Shown here piece after piece: positions 14,151 to 22,581 of a stretch of 64,000 nucleotides of DNA (within the stretch, counting starts at the first letter, position 1; each line of letters starts with the position of its first letter). Origin of the DNA: a virus. The stretch spans positions 1 through 64,000 of IMG/VR virus record IMGVR_UViG_3300039183_000005; one strand, given 5' to 3'. Under the pieces are notes generated by a model. That model was not told where the DNA came from and did not search any database. It saw nothing but the letters and a program-made list of their open reading frames with translations. A program made the position numbers and the translations under genes.

Positions 14151-16242
14151 AATAGCGTTGATCACAGGAGTAACTGGCCAAGATGGTAGTTACCTTTCAG
14201 AATTGTTATTGGAAAAAAAATATAAAGTTTATGGAATGATCAGAAGATCATCAGTAGATACTACCGAACGAATTAAACATATTTTAAATCATGAAAATTT
14301 TGAATTGATTGAGGGTGACGTTACTGATGCGTCATGTATGCACCGCTTGATATCTGGTATTAGACCTAATGAGGTTTATAATCTTGCAGCTCAAAGTCAT
14401 GTACAGACATCATTTGATCAGCCTATTCTTACTTATAATGTCAACGCAATTGGGTCGCTTAACATCCTGGAAGCCATTCGTCAAACATCTCCAACTACCA
14501 AATACTATCAAGCTTCAACCTCAGAGTTATTTGGTGATACCACCATATTTCCACAAAATGAAGATACTCCATTTAATCCAGCTTCTCCATATGGTATAGC
14601 GAAATTATCCGCCCATCATTTGACTAGTCTTTACCGTCGTGCCTATGGACTTTTTGCTTGTGCGGGGATTTTGTTTAACCACGAGTCAATTTTGAAAAAT
14701 GCACCAGTTATAATTAAAGATGGAAATGATTTGATAAATATTGTCCCTATTGAGGATATGTTTAGAACTGATAGTCATAAACATGAAGGATTATTAGACA
14801 AATATTGTGGTTTATCGGTTTGGGATGGAGAAAAATGGACAAAAATTTTGGGGGGTCATTGTTATCAGGATTGTAACAAAAGTGTTAAATTGGTTCAAAC
14901 CGTTGGTTCTTGCTATGAAGCAACAGATGATCATGTGACTTTTGATCAGAATAATAAAGAAATAAAGACGAAAGATTTAACGATTGGTCAGTCATTGAAA
15001 AAAATAGAATATCCCGAAACTGAAGATTTTTTAACAGGGAATTTAGATTTAATGCGATTTCTTGGTTTTGTCGTAGCAGAAGGCAGTATTGATAATCGTG
15101 GTCATATTAAGCTGACTGGCTGCGATAAGGAATTATTAGTACGAATGGCCGAATGTGTTTGTGGGCAATTTGGTTGGACATATCGACTAGAAACTCATGG
15201 ACCAGGTGGTTTCGTTACTAGCAAAAAAGATGTTTGGCAACTAAATATTCATAATGATTCAGCTTTTGGACAATGGATATATCAACATATTTACACTATT
15301 CGCTCTAAGGAGAAAAGGGTGCCGACATTCGTTCTTAATGCCAACAAAATGGTTTGTCAAGCATTTTTCGAAGGATATTACGAAGGAGATGGTCGAAAAG
15401 TAGGAAATGAACAATATAAATATAAAGGATGGACCACATCGTCGGCCACTCTTTGTCTTGGATTAATTTTAATCTTACAAAAAATTTCACCAAATCAAAT
15501 ACCTAAAGTAAAATGTGAATATAGGCAGAATAATGGAAAATCTGGAGGTAGATATTATTATTGTAGTTTGACAACCGATGATAAATTTAATACGAAAGGA
15601 AATTGTCACATTAAAAATAAGGCAGAAGTTATAAAGATTTTGAAAACCAAGTCTGATGATGGCTGGTTTTATGATCTTACTACTGAATCTAAAACTTTTG
15701 CGGTTGGTCCCAATTTGATTAAAATTCATAATAGCCCACGTCGTGGAGAAAATTTTGTTACCCGTAAAATTACAAAATATGTTGCTATGTTGAAAAAGTG
15801 GACAGAAGATTATGACAATGGAGGTAGATCGTATCTGCGACCAATTAAAGATGTTGATGTGCCACCATTGAGATTAGGCAATCTTGACGCAAAACGAGAT
15901 TGGAGTCATGCCAGGGATATGGTTAGGGGTATGTGGTTAATGTTGCAACAGTCTGAACCAGACGACTATGTTTTAGGTTCGGGAGAAACACATACAATAA
16001 GAGAATTTTTAGAAATTGCTTTTAATTTAATTAATTTGAATTATAATGATTATGTTGTAGTTGATCCAAAATTTTATCGTCCACTGGATGTAAATTTGTT
16101 GCATTCTAATCCGAGTAAAGCTAGACAAATTTTAGGGTGGAACAGAATCATTAGCTTCAATGAGTTGATAGAGGAAATGGTACAAAGCGATTATGAATTA
16201 CCGAAAAAGGATGTTTCATATGCCAAGACTAGTTCTTCCTAG
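14143..16242 (+). CDS. gmd: GDP-mannose 4,6-dehydratase interrupted by an in-frame intein
   Basis: ATG 14143 gives 699 residues. The N-extein (1-181) has the NAD-binding GVTGQDGSYL, the TSELFG motif, and the Tyr and Lys of SPYGIAKL. It stops within the conserved FNHE|SPRRGENFVTRKI motif, where a 349-residue intein begins. The C-extein resumes at residue 531 and has RDWSHARDMVRGMW and VDPKFYRP. The spliced enzyme would be 350 residues, the normal family size. It converts GDP-mannose to GDP-4-keto-6-deoxymannose, the precursor of fucose, rhamnose and perosamine. Neighbouring glycosyltransferase and FkbM genes suggest a glycan-modifying set. The enzyme should be inactive until splicing. Confidence 0.92.
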   Translation: MDKIALITGVTGQDGSYLSELLLEKKYKVYGMIRRSSVDTTERIKHILNHENFELIEGDVTDASCMHRLISGIRPNEVYNLAAQSHVQTSFDQPILTYNVNAIGSLNILEAIRQTSPTTKYYQASTSELFGDTTIFPQNEDTPFNPASPYGIAKLSAHHLTSLYRRAYGLFACAGILFNHESILKNAPVIIKDGNDLINIVPIEDMFRTDSHKHEGLLDKYCGLSVWDGEKWTKILGGHCYQDCNKSVKLVQTVGSCYEATDDHVTFDQNNKEIKTKDLTIGQSLKKIEYPETEDFLTGNLDLMRFLGFVVAEGSIDNRGHIKLTGCDKELLVRMAECVCGQFGWTYRLETHGPGGFVTSKKDVWQLNIHNDSAFGQWIYQHIYTIRSKEKRVPTFVLNANKMVCQAFFEGYYEGDGRKVGNEQYKYKGWTTSSATLCLGLILILQKISPNQIPKVKCEYRQNNGKSGGRYYYCSLTTDDKFNTKGNCHIKNKAEVIKILKTKSDDGWFYDLTTESKTFAVGPNLIKIHNSPRRGENFVTRKITKYVAMLKKWTEDYDNGGRSYLRPIKDVDVPPLRLGNLDAKRDWSHARDMVRGMWLMLQQSEPDDYVLGSGETHTIREFLEIAFNLINLNYNDYVVVDPKFYRPLDVNLLHSNPSKARQILGWNRIISFNELIEEMVQSDYELPKKDVSYAKTSSS
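14686..15732 (+). mobile_element. LAGLIDADG intein (349 aa) in gmd
   Basis: The insert starts with Ser1 (TCA 14686) and ends in His-Asn (15727-15732), followed by Ser+1 (AGC 15733), so it is a Ser-type intein. Block B is GSCYEATDDHVTF (the TxxH motif). Two LAGLIDADG helices are FLGFVVAEGS and FFEGYYEGDG. Block F is YDLTTESKTFAV, and block G is LIKIHN|S. All splicing residues and both endonuclease aspartate/glutamate positions are present, so it looks competent for splicing and homing. The insertion point is the most conserved substrate-site motif of the enzyme. Confidence 0.93.
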
Positions 16243-16765
16243 TTATACAGTTGTTCGAGATACTAGAGAACAAAAGGGACATGGATGGTTTTTTGATGCC
16301 CATACTCCAGATCGTCGTCCTCCACGATGCGAAGGGACTATTGTTGAGACGATGCAGGTGGGTGATTATAGCCTGGTAGGATATACGGATATATTGGCTA
16401 TTGAAAGAAAGTTTGCATTTTCTGAATTATGGGGTAACTACAGCGCGAAGAAACGATCGGCATTTGAAAAAGAAATGGAAAAGATGTCACAGATGAAACA
16501 TGCTTATATCATTATTGAATCTTCTTTAACGCCGGATATTATGGAGTTATCTCCACCACAATTTGCCAAGGGAGTTCCTGGTAAGTCTTTAGTTAGATGG
16601 CTGATGTATTTAACCGCTAAATATGATGTTAAAATTATTCCCGCTGGTCAGTGTGGGTACAGAATAGCACAGATGATTTTTGAAGAAGTGGTTCGTGTTG
16701 AGAAGGACCGATGGATTTTCCAAGAATCTAAAAAGAAAGCAGGAGAAGATTGTCTTGGGTTCTAA
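16220..16765 (+). CDS. ERCC4/XPF-type nuclease domain protein
   Basis: ATG 16220 follows AAGGATG. The 181-residue protein has VVRDTREQ at the start, VGDYSL, and the nuclease motif AIERKFAFSELWG (the ERKxxx(S/D) core), then YIIIESS. This is the ERCC4/Mus81-like fold that cuts branched or flap DNA. The usual downstream Asp of the motif is replaced by Ser-Glu. It lies directly before terL and overlaps it by about 11 bases. It may trim branched DNA before packaging. Confidence 0.82.
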   Translation: MPRLVLPSYTVVRDTREQKGHGWFFDAHTPDRRPPRCEGTIVETMQVGDYSLVGYTDILAIERKFAFSELWGNYSAKKRSAFEKEMEKMSQMKHAYIIIESSLTPDIMELSPPQFAKGVPGKSLVRWLMYLTAKYDVKIIPAGQCGYRIAQMIFEEVVRVEKDRWIFQESKKKAGEDCLGF

Positions 16766-18851
16766 AGTAACATTAGACGAATTATTACATGGAGTACAGG
16801 GTAAATATGGATACCTTTTTCCGTATAGGGATCGTGTACCAACGGTTCGCAAACATATTTTTACAGATTTAAAACAATCGAAAGACCCACTCGATCAAGT
16901 TGTTATTAGGAATATGCTAAATATTGATTATATTGGATGGACAGCGAAAGTAATTTTAGGTTTAGATTTATTTCCTATTCAAATAGCAATTTTGCAAATG
17001 TTGTGGAATACACCATTTCCAATGTTGGTTGCGTGTCGCGGAGGCTCAAAGAGTTATATACTAGCCATTTATGCTGTTCTTAGGGCACTACTTGACCCAG
17101 GAACTAAAATTGTTATTATAGGTGCTGGTTTGCGACAGGCTAAGTTGGTATTCAATTACATCGATACTATTTGGAATAACGCACCTGTTCTTAGGAACAT
17201 AATAGGTGGAGGTAAACATGCTGGTCCAAGGCAAAGTGTAGATTTGTGTTATTTTAAAGTTGGGGATAGTATTATTTACGCTCTGCCTCTTGGTGATGGA
17301 CAAAAAATTCGCGGATTCAGGGCGAACGTAGTTTTGTGTGATGAGTTTGCTAGCGTACCCGAAGATATATTCGATATTGTTGTTAGGGGTTTTGCTGCTA
17401 CAGCCAAGACGCCAGTCGAGGAAGCTAAAAAAATAGATTTTGAAAAACAACTAGCCAAACTTAACCTGCCAATCGACATAAAACAAAAAATAGTTACTGA
17501 TGATGGCAAAATGCGTGGAAACCAAATCGTTTATTCTGGTACTGCATATTATGCATTTAATCATTTTGCTAAAAAATATGAAATGTGGAAAAAAATTATC
17601 CAAAGCAAGGGAGACCCAGATCAAGTGGCACAAATTTTTGGTGGAGATAATTTAATTCCGAACGAATTTGATTATAGAGATTATTCTATCGTCAGAATTC
17701 CACACACACATCTTCCAGAAGGTTTGTTAGATAAAAGACAACTAGCTCATGCAAAAGCGACATTACCTCGTAATATTTATCTTATGGAGTATTGTGGAAT
17801 TTTCGTTGCGGATTCGGACGGTTTTTTTCCTCGAAGTTTAATTGAAGGATGTACTGTCGGACCAAACAAACCAATAGATACTCCAGATGGTCCGGTTACA
17901 TTTACACCGTTAATGAGGGCTCGACCCAAATCGAAATATGTTATGGGTATTGACCCTGCTGCCGAAAGAGATAATCTTGCTATAACCATGACGGAAGTGT
18001 GGCCAAATCATTATCGTGTTGTGTATTGTTGGGCTGTAAATAAAAAGGAGTTTACACAAAGAAAGAAAAAAGGGCTAATTACGGATGATGATTATTATGC
18101 ATATTGTTGTACTAAGATTCGCGACATAGTTAGGTTATTTAATCCAGTTCGTATTGAGATGGATAGTCAGGGTGGTGGCTATGCTGTAGCGGAGATGCTT
18201 CGAAATAAAAAATTAATGAATATTGATGATGGAGATTTTCCAATTTATGAAGTTATAGATTTTAATGATCCTAAAGACACAGACGGTGAGACGGATGGTC
18301 GCCACATATTACATTTGGTGAAACAAAGTACCGAATACAATCAGGAAGCGAATATAGCCCTGCACAAGAGTCTTGAAACTAGAACTTTATTATTTCCAGC
18401 ATTTGATAGTGTTAAAATGTATGCTGCTATTGAAGCTGAAAAAGCTGCTGGTGTTATTTTTGATACGTATGAAGAAAATGTATTCAATTTGGAAGAATTA
18501 AAGAATGAGCTTTGTACAATTCAAATGAGCGAAACTGCAACGGGCAAGGAAAAGTTTGATACACCGCAAGTGATGAAACCTGGCGCTGTAGAAGGCAGGA
18601 CACGAAAGGGGAGATTACGTAAGGACCGCTATACAGCCCTTTTGCTATCACATAAGTATATCTACGATACCGATGTCGCTACACCAGATGGTATCGATTA
18701 TAATGATGTTCCTGGCAATATTGCAAAACGTGAGAAAGCGCCGAAAAACGAGGCTTTATATAGGGGCGCTGGGGTAGGACGTTTACGTAATAGTCAATAT
18801 TCTAGGTCTGGTAGTATTTATAAAGCCGTTAAAGGTGGCAAGATAATCTAG
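16755..18851 (+). CDS. terL: Terminase large subunit
   Basis: The start is inferred as TTG 16755 because AGGAGA (16741-16746) is eight bases upstream; an ATG at 16680 lies deep in the nuclease gene. The protein has ATPase motifs CRGGSKSY (Walker A, ~residue 95) and VVLCDEFAS (Walker B, ~195). The RNase H-like nuclease follows, with YVMGIDPAAERDN (~395), IEMDSQGGGYAVAEML and RKDRYTALL. It cuts and pumps DNA into the prohead through the portal encoded next. At 698 residues it is on the long side for the family. Confidence 0.93.
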   Translation: MGSKVTLDELLHGVQGKYGYLFPYRDRVPTVRKHIFTDLKQSKDPLDQVVIRNMLNIDYIGWTAKVILGLDLFPIQIAILQMLWNTPFPMLVACRGGSKSYILAIYAVLRALLDPGTKIVIIGAGLRQAKLVFNYIDTIWNNAPVLRNIIGGGKHAGPRQSVDLCYFKVGDSIIYALPLGDGQKIRGFRANVVLCDEFASVPEDIFDIVVRGFAATAKTPVEEAKKIDFEKQLAKLNLPIDIKQKIVTDDGKMRGNQIVYSGTAYYAFNHFAKKYEMWKKIIQSKGDPDQVAQIFGGDNLIPNEFDYRDYSIVRIPHTHLPEGLLDKRQLAHAKATLPRNIYLMEYCGIFVADSDGFFPRSLIEGCTVGPNKPIDTPDGPVTFTPLMRARPKSKYVMGIDPAAERDNLAITMTEVWPNHYRVVYCWAVNKKEFTQRKKKGLITDDDYYAYCCTKIRDIVRLFNPVRIEMDSQGGGYAVAEMLRNKKLMNIDDGDFPIYEVIDFNDPKDTDGETDGRHILHLVKQSTEYNQEANIALHKSLETRTLLFPAFDSVKMYAAIEAEKAAGVIFDTYEENVFNLEELKNELCTIQMSETATGKEKFDTPQVMKPGAVEGRTRKGRLRKDRYTALLLSHKYIYDTDVATPDGIDYNDVPGNIAKREKAPKNEALYRGAGVGRLRNSQYSRSGSIYKAVKGGKII

Positions 18852-18859
18852 GTCTTGTG

Positions 18860-18868
18860 GTGTATAAT
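18860..18868 (+). promoter_or_regulatory. Promoter motif GTGTATAAT before the portal gene
   Basis: Located nine bases after the terL stop and 44 bases before the portal start, in the only real gap between packaging and head genes. It matches the window-wide YGTATAA motif and would give the head genes their own late transcript. Confidence 0.55.
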
Positions 18869-18911
18869 CAATAGAATTGTGGTTGAATAGTGATGCGATT
18901 GAGAGGTAGAA

Positions 18912-21053
18912 ATGGCAACTAAAAAATCTGGTAATAGAAAACCAAAAACTCCAACCGACGGGCATTTATATACTCACGGTGTAAAAAACATCATTGAACA
19001 TGTACTTCCAGAAGTTTGTCATGTGACTCATGGATGTGTTGACAGGACTATTGCGTCGGACATTAATCTTCGCACAGGGTACAATCGCCACGATTACGAT
19101 ACTCATCGTCCTAATGACCAATTGCCAACTAAACATGCTGAAATTATTATGGCATGTCAGGCTATTTACAAAAAGGTTGGTATGGTTCGTAATATTATTG
19201 ATTTAATGACCGATTTTGCAGCAGAAGGACTTGAACTACAACATGCGACCAAAACGCAAGAACGATTTTATCGCGAATGGGCAAGGAGAGTAAATCTACA
19301 AGGTAGAGCCCATGATTTTATGAAGCTTCTCATGAGAGATGCGAATGTAATTGTTCGTCGCAAAAATGCATTTATTACTAAACCTGCTGTTAAAGAAATG
19401 ACAAAGGGAGCCACCACAAGTCTTACTTTGTTAGATGAAACTAAAGTAGCAGAATCTCCAGAAAAAATCAATACTACCAAGAAGAAAACTAATCGTAGGG
19501 AAATTCCGTGGAGATACACATTTTTATCACCAGTAGTTATTGAAAAAATTGGTGGAGAAGTTGGCCGTTTCTTCGGTTCCGATGCACTTGGGATGCGTAT
19601 TCCACGCAATTTAGCAAATGCCATCAAGAGTCCCAAAAGTGGTGCAGAAGAGGAGTTTATAGCGAAATTACCTAAAGAAGTAGTAAAAGCTGCAAAAAAA
19701 AGTGGAATGCTTGTTGCACTAAATATGGATAAAATTTTTGTAGATTATTACAAAAAGGATGATTGGGAGGATTGGGGCACTCCATTTTTATATGGTGTTT
19801 TAGAAGATGTCATGTTTAAGGAGAAGATGCGATTAGCAGATATGGCCGCATTAGATGGTGTAATTAATGTTATTCGTTTATGGAAACTAGGCAAATCAGA
19901 TCAGCAGATTCTTCCTACTCCAGCGGCAGTGGATAAGCTTATCGATATGCTTCAACATAATCCTGGTGGCGGTGTTATGGACCTTGTGTGGGATGATATG
20001 ATTGATCTAACGGTTGAATATCCTCCCACTGACAAAATTCTTGGTCCAGACAAATACAAGGGTGTAAATGGAGATATTGTTCGCGGTCTTGGTATACCAG
20101 ATTCTTTAGTTGGAGGCTCAGACCTTGGTACACGTAATGCCCAGTCGGCTTTTGTGCAATTAAAAACATTAGTCGAACGTTTGGAATACGTACGTAGTCG
20201 TGCTATTCGTTGGATGGAAAATGAATTGCAATTGGTCGCAGATGCGATGGGATTTAAGAAAATTCCATCTATAAGTTTTGGTATTATGTCGTTGCGAGAT
20301 GAAGCAGCAGAGAAGCAACTTATGATCCAGTTGTTAGATCGTGGTATAATTTCATCCGAGAAAGCTACTGAAGTATTTGGTGTTAATTATATGATTGAGC
20401 TTGAGAGACTAAAATCAGAACAGAGTATTAGAAAAGAAAATCCCGGAGTGCTTGAGAAGTCTAATCCATATAACCGTCCATTTTCGGTTATGGAGAAACA
20501 AACTGATTTGGCAATTCAAATAGAAAAGGTTAAGCAAGGTTTAAATAGAAATAGTCAATTGCCAAATACCAAAGACGATAATGGTGGTGGAGACAATCCT
20601 AGTGGCGATCAACCAAGTGATGATGGAATTAATTCACCAGGAAGACCACCTTCTACTAAAGATACTGCTCCTCGCGACGAACGAACTTCAAAAACTTTGT
20701 CAGTATTAAGTGTAGTGGCTGAAAGATTGATAGATCGTATCGACAATCTGGTTGATGATACCTATCTAGAACAACATGGTGCTAAGAATATGCGGTCTCT
20801 GACTAAGGCTCAGCGTACTGAGCTAGAGCGTACCAAGCGTGGCATTTTGTCGGTCTTGCGTCCAGGAGACACAGTGACGAAGGAACTGATTGCCGCAAGG
20901 CTTGGTGGGGCAGGGAAGGGTGCCCGTCATATGGAAGCTCGTTTCTGCGATTTTGTCGCCGATTTTACTCTGTCAACCCAGAAGGCACCTACAGCTAAAG
21001 AACGCAGAATGCTGGCGTCATTGGCTTGGGCAACTGTGGTGGATACAAGATAA
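18912..21053 (+). CDS. Portal protein
   Basis: The 713-residue protein follows GAGAGGT. Residues ~85-135 (VGMVRNIIDLMTDFAAEGLEL, then FYREWARRVNL) match the N-terminal wing/stem start of large portal proteins. The centre carries LRDEAAEKQLMIQL and IISSEKATEVFG, typical of the portal clip region. The last 200 residues are Pro/Asp/Gly-rich and then basic, a possible tail domain. It forms the dodecameric ring at the unique vertex. The position directly after terL supports the call. Confidence 0.85.
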   Translation: MATKKSGNRKPKTPTDGHLYTHGVKNIIEHVLPEVCHVTHGCVDRTIASDINLRTGYNRHDYDTHRPNDQLPTKHAEIIMACQAIYKKVGMVRNIIDLMTDFAAEGLELQHATKTQERFYREWARRVNLQGRAHDFMKLLMRDANVIVRRKNAFITKPAVKEMTKGATTSLTLLDETKVAESPEKINTTKKKTNRREIPWRYTFLSPVVIEKIGGEVGRFFGSDALGMRIPRNLANAIKSPKSGAEEEFIAKLPKEVVKAAKKSGMLVALNMDKIFVDYYKKDDWEDWGTPFLYGVLEDVMFKEKMRLADMAALDGVINVIRLWKLGKSDQQILPTPAAVDKLIDMLQHNPGGGVMDLVWDDMIDLTVEYPPTDKILGPDKYKGVNGDIVRGLGIPDSLVGGSDLGTRNAQSAFVQLKTLVERLEYVRSRAIRWMENELQLVADAMGFKKIPSISFGIMSLRDEAAEKQLMIQLLDRGIISSEKATEVFGVNYMIELERLKSEQSIRKENPGVLEKSNPYNRPFSVMEKQTDLAIQIEKVKQGLNRNSQLPNTKDDNGGGDNPSGDQPSDDGINSPGRPPSTKDTAPRDERTSKTLSVLSVVAERLIDRIDNLVDDTYLEQHGAKNMRSLTKAQRTELERTKRGILSVLRPGDTVTKELIAARLGGAGKGARHMEARFCDFVADFTLSTQKAPTAKERRMLASLAWATVVDTR

Positions 21054-21103
21054 TAATATGAATAGATGGTCAAAGAAGGCAGTAATATGCCAAAGGAGTA
21101 GTT

Positions 21104-21484
21104 ATGGATTTTAAGTGTTTTTTTGATTCACTTGCGGTTTTTGGTGATCGTTCTTGGCCCGATGCGGCCTTTGTGGTTGAAAAGGGGGCAGAAAAAGATA
21201 GTGATGGTCGTACTTTGCAAAAATTTAGACATTTAGTTCATCACACTAAAAATGCTACTGATCCAATGGCTCATGGTACTGTTGATCTTCCTCATCTAAG
21301 AAATGCTTTGGCTAGGGTCAATCAGGTTAAACCAATTAAGGAATCTGCTGCGAATTTTCGCAAGAGAGCTAAGTCCCACTTACAGAGGCACGCAAAAGCC
21401 GTATTAGAATCCTACAAATCCAAAAGTTCTCTTACATCTGAAGAACGAGGTTTCGTTGAATTTTGTCGGCAATTAGGAGATTAG
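21104..21484 (+). CDS. Head-module accessory protein (126 aa)
   Basis: ATG 21104 follows AAGGAG. The core (KFRHLVHHTKNATD, then LRNALARVNQVK and AKSHLQRHAK) resembles a small domain often fused to or beside phage head-maturation proteases. It lies between the portal and the protease-scaffold genes, in the expected neighbourhood. Its role is probably in head assembly, but this is not established. Confidence 0.6.
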   Translation: MDFKCFFDSLAVFGDRSWPDAAFVVEKGAEKDSDGRTLQKFRHLVHHTKNATDPMAHGTVDLPHLRNALARVNQVKPIKESAANFRKRAKSHLQRHAKAVLESYKSKSSLTSEERGFVEFCRQLGD

Positions 21485-21487
21485 ATT

Positions 21488-22174
21488 ATGGTGAAAGCAC
21501 CGTCTTTTGAATTTGATCGCTGTGACACGTATATGTATTTTACACCAGATACGTTGCCTGATAGACCAAACATTGTAGAAGTCGGTTCAATACATGGTGC
21601 TCATGGTATTAAATTATGTAAAAAATTCAATAATAATTTAACCATGATAGCGTATGAAGCTGGACAGGAAAATTACAAGAGTCTATGTCGTGGTCTGTCT
21701 CCTTTCTCTATTTCACATTCTGGCGGCTGTTGTCAACCTCGCATTGTTGCTCATAACGCTGCGGTTACGGGGCGCGACGGAGAGGTAGAATTTTTTGAGT
21801 TTAAAGAAATATCTTCCAATAGTATATTTCCACGACACGTAAACGAAGGTAGAAATTTAAAATGTGTGAATTTGATTAAATCAGTTAGTCTAGAAACAGT
21901 TTTAAAAGATAATCATTTAGATAGATTAGATTTGCTTTTTCTTAATTGTGAAGGTGCCGAACTTGGAATATTAAATGAAGTGTTACTTAAACCATTATTG
22001 CGAAATAGATTAGGTCAATTATGTGTTTCTTTTCATGGTAACCGCATTTATCCACAAGAAAAAACTGATGAAATGGTACAAATGATGTCAGAATTTTTCT
22101 GGGTGGTCGAGGAGCAAAATGATTGGCCTTGTCACCTGTTTGTAAACAAAGGTCTTGAATTAGTTAGGGGGTAG
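21488..22174 (+). CDS. FkbM-family SAM-dependent methyltransferase
   Basis: The 228-residue protein has the SAM-binding VEVGSIHGAHGIKLCKKF (motif I), YEAGQENYKSL (motif II) and the FkbM region SLETVLKDNHLDRLDLLFLN with CEGAELGIL. FkbM enzymes methylate sugars or small molecules. Sitting inside the head operon, beside the glycan genes 5-7 kb upstream, it may methylate a sugar attached to the virion or the host surface. Substrate unproven. Confidence 0.8.
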   Translation: MVKAPSFEFDRCDTYMYFTPDTLPDRPNIVEVGSIHGAHGIKLCKKFNNNLTMIAYEAGQENYKSLCRGLSPFSISHSGGCCQPRIVAHNAAVTGRDGEVEFFEFKEISSNSIFPRHVNEGRNLKCVNLIKSVSLETVLKDNHLDRLDLLFLNCEGAELGILNEVLLKPLLRNRLGQLCVSFHGNRIYPQEKTDEMVQMMSEFFWVVEEQNDWPCHLFVNKGLELVRG

Positions 22175-22176
22175 TT

Positions 22177-22503
22177 ATGGCTATTGTAAATGTTTCACTG
22201 GATACGTCGAGTAGGCAGGCGGTCCTTACTGTTAACGGCGTTCTTGTTCCGGCGAATGATATTTTCGTTGAGAAATGTATCTACGATGGTGAGGAATTTG
22301 TAAGATTCGGTTATACCATTGAAAACACCAATCCCGATGGCATGAAGGAAAAACGACAATTTTATCTTCCTTCTCCGGAAGAAATTGCAACAGAAGCTCA
22401 TGCCGGATTAAATAAGGAAGGATTTGCATCCAAGATTGTTTATGATGATAAAAAGGCTAAAGCCGATATTATTGATTTTTTCAAGCGTAACAATAAATCT
22501 TAG
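22177..22503 (+). CDS. Hypothetical head-module protein (108 aa)
   Basis: Starts three bases after the methyltransferase gene. The N-terminal half is strand-rich (VNVSLDTSSRQAVLTVNGV) and the C-terminus is helical and basic. No family recognised. The position suggests a minor head component. Confidence 0.5.
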   Translation: MAIVNVSLDTSSRQAVLTVNGVLVPANDIFVEKCIYDGEEFVRFGYTIENTNPDGMKEKRQFYLPSPEEIATEAHAGLNKEGFASKIVYDDKKAKADIIDFFKRNNKS

Positions 22504-22553
22504 CAATATGCTTATGAATGGTCTTTTATATTCATTTATTTCAAGTAATAATT

Positions 22554-22563
22554 GTGTATAAAT
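22554..22563 (+). promoter_or_regulatory. Promoter motif GTGTATAAAT
   Basis: Lies in the 78-base gap before the protease-scaffold gene. It resembles both the local YGTATAA motif and the T4-type late box TATAAATA. GGAGG follows at 22572-22576. Confidence 0.5.
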
Positions 22564-22581
22564 TAATGATTGGAGGCGTTT

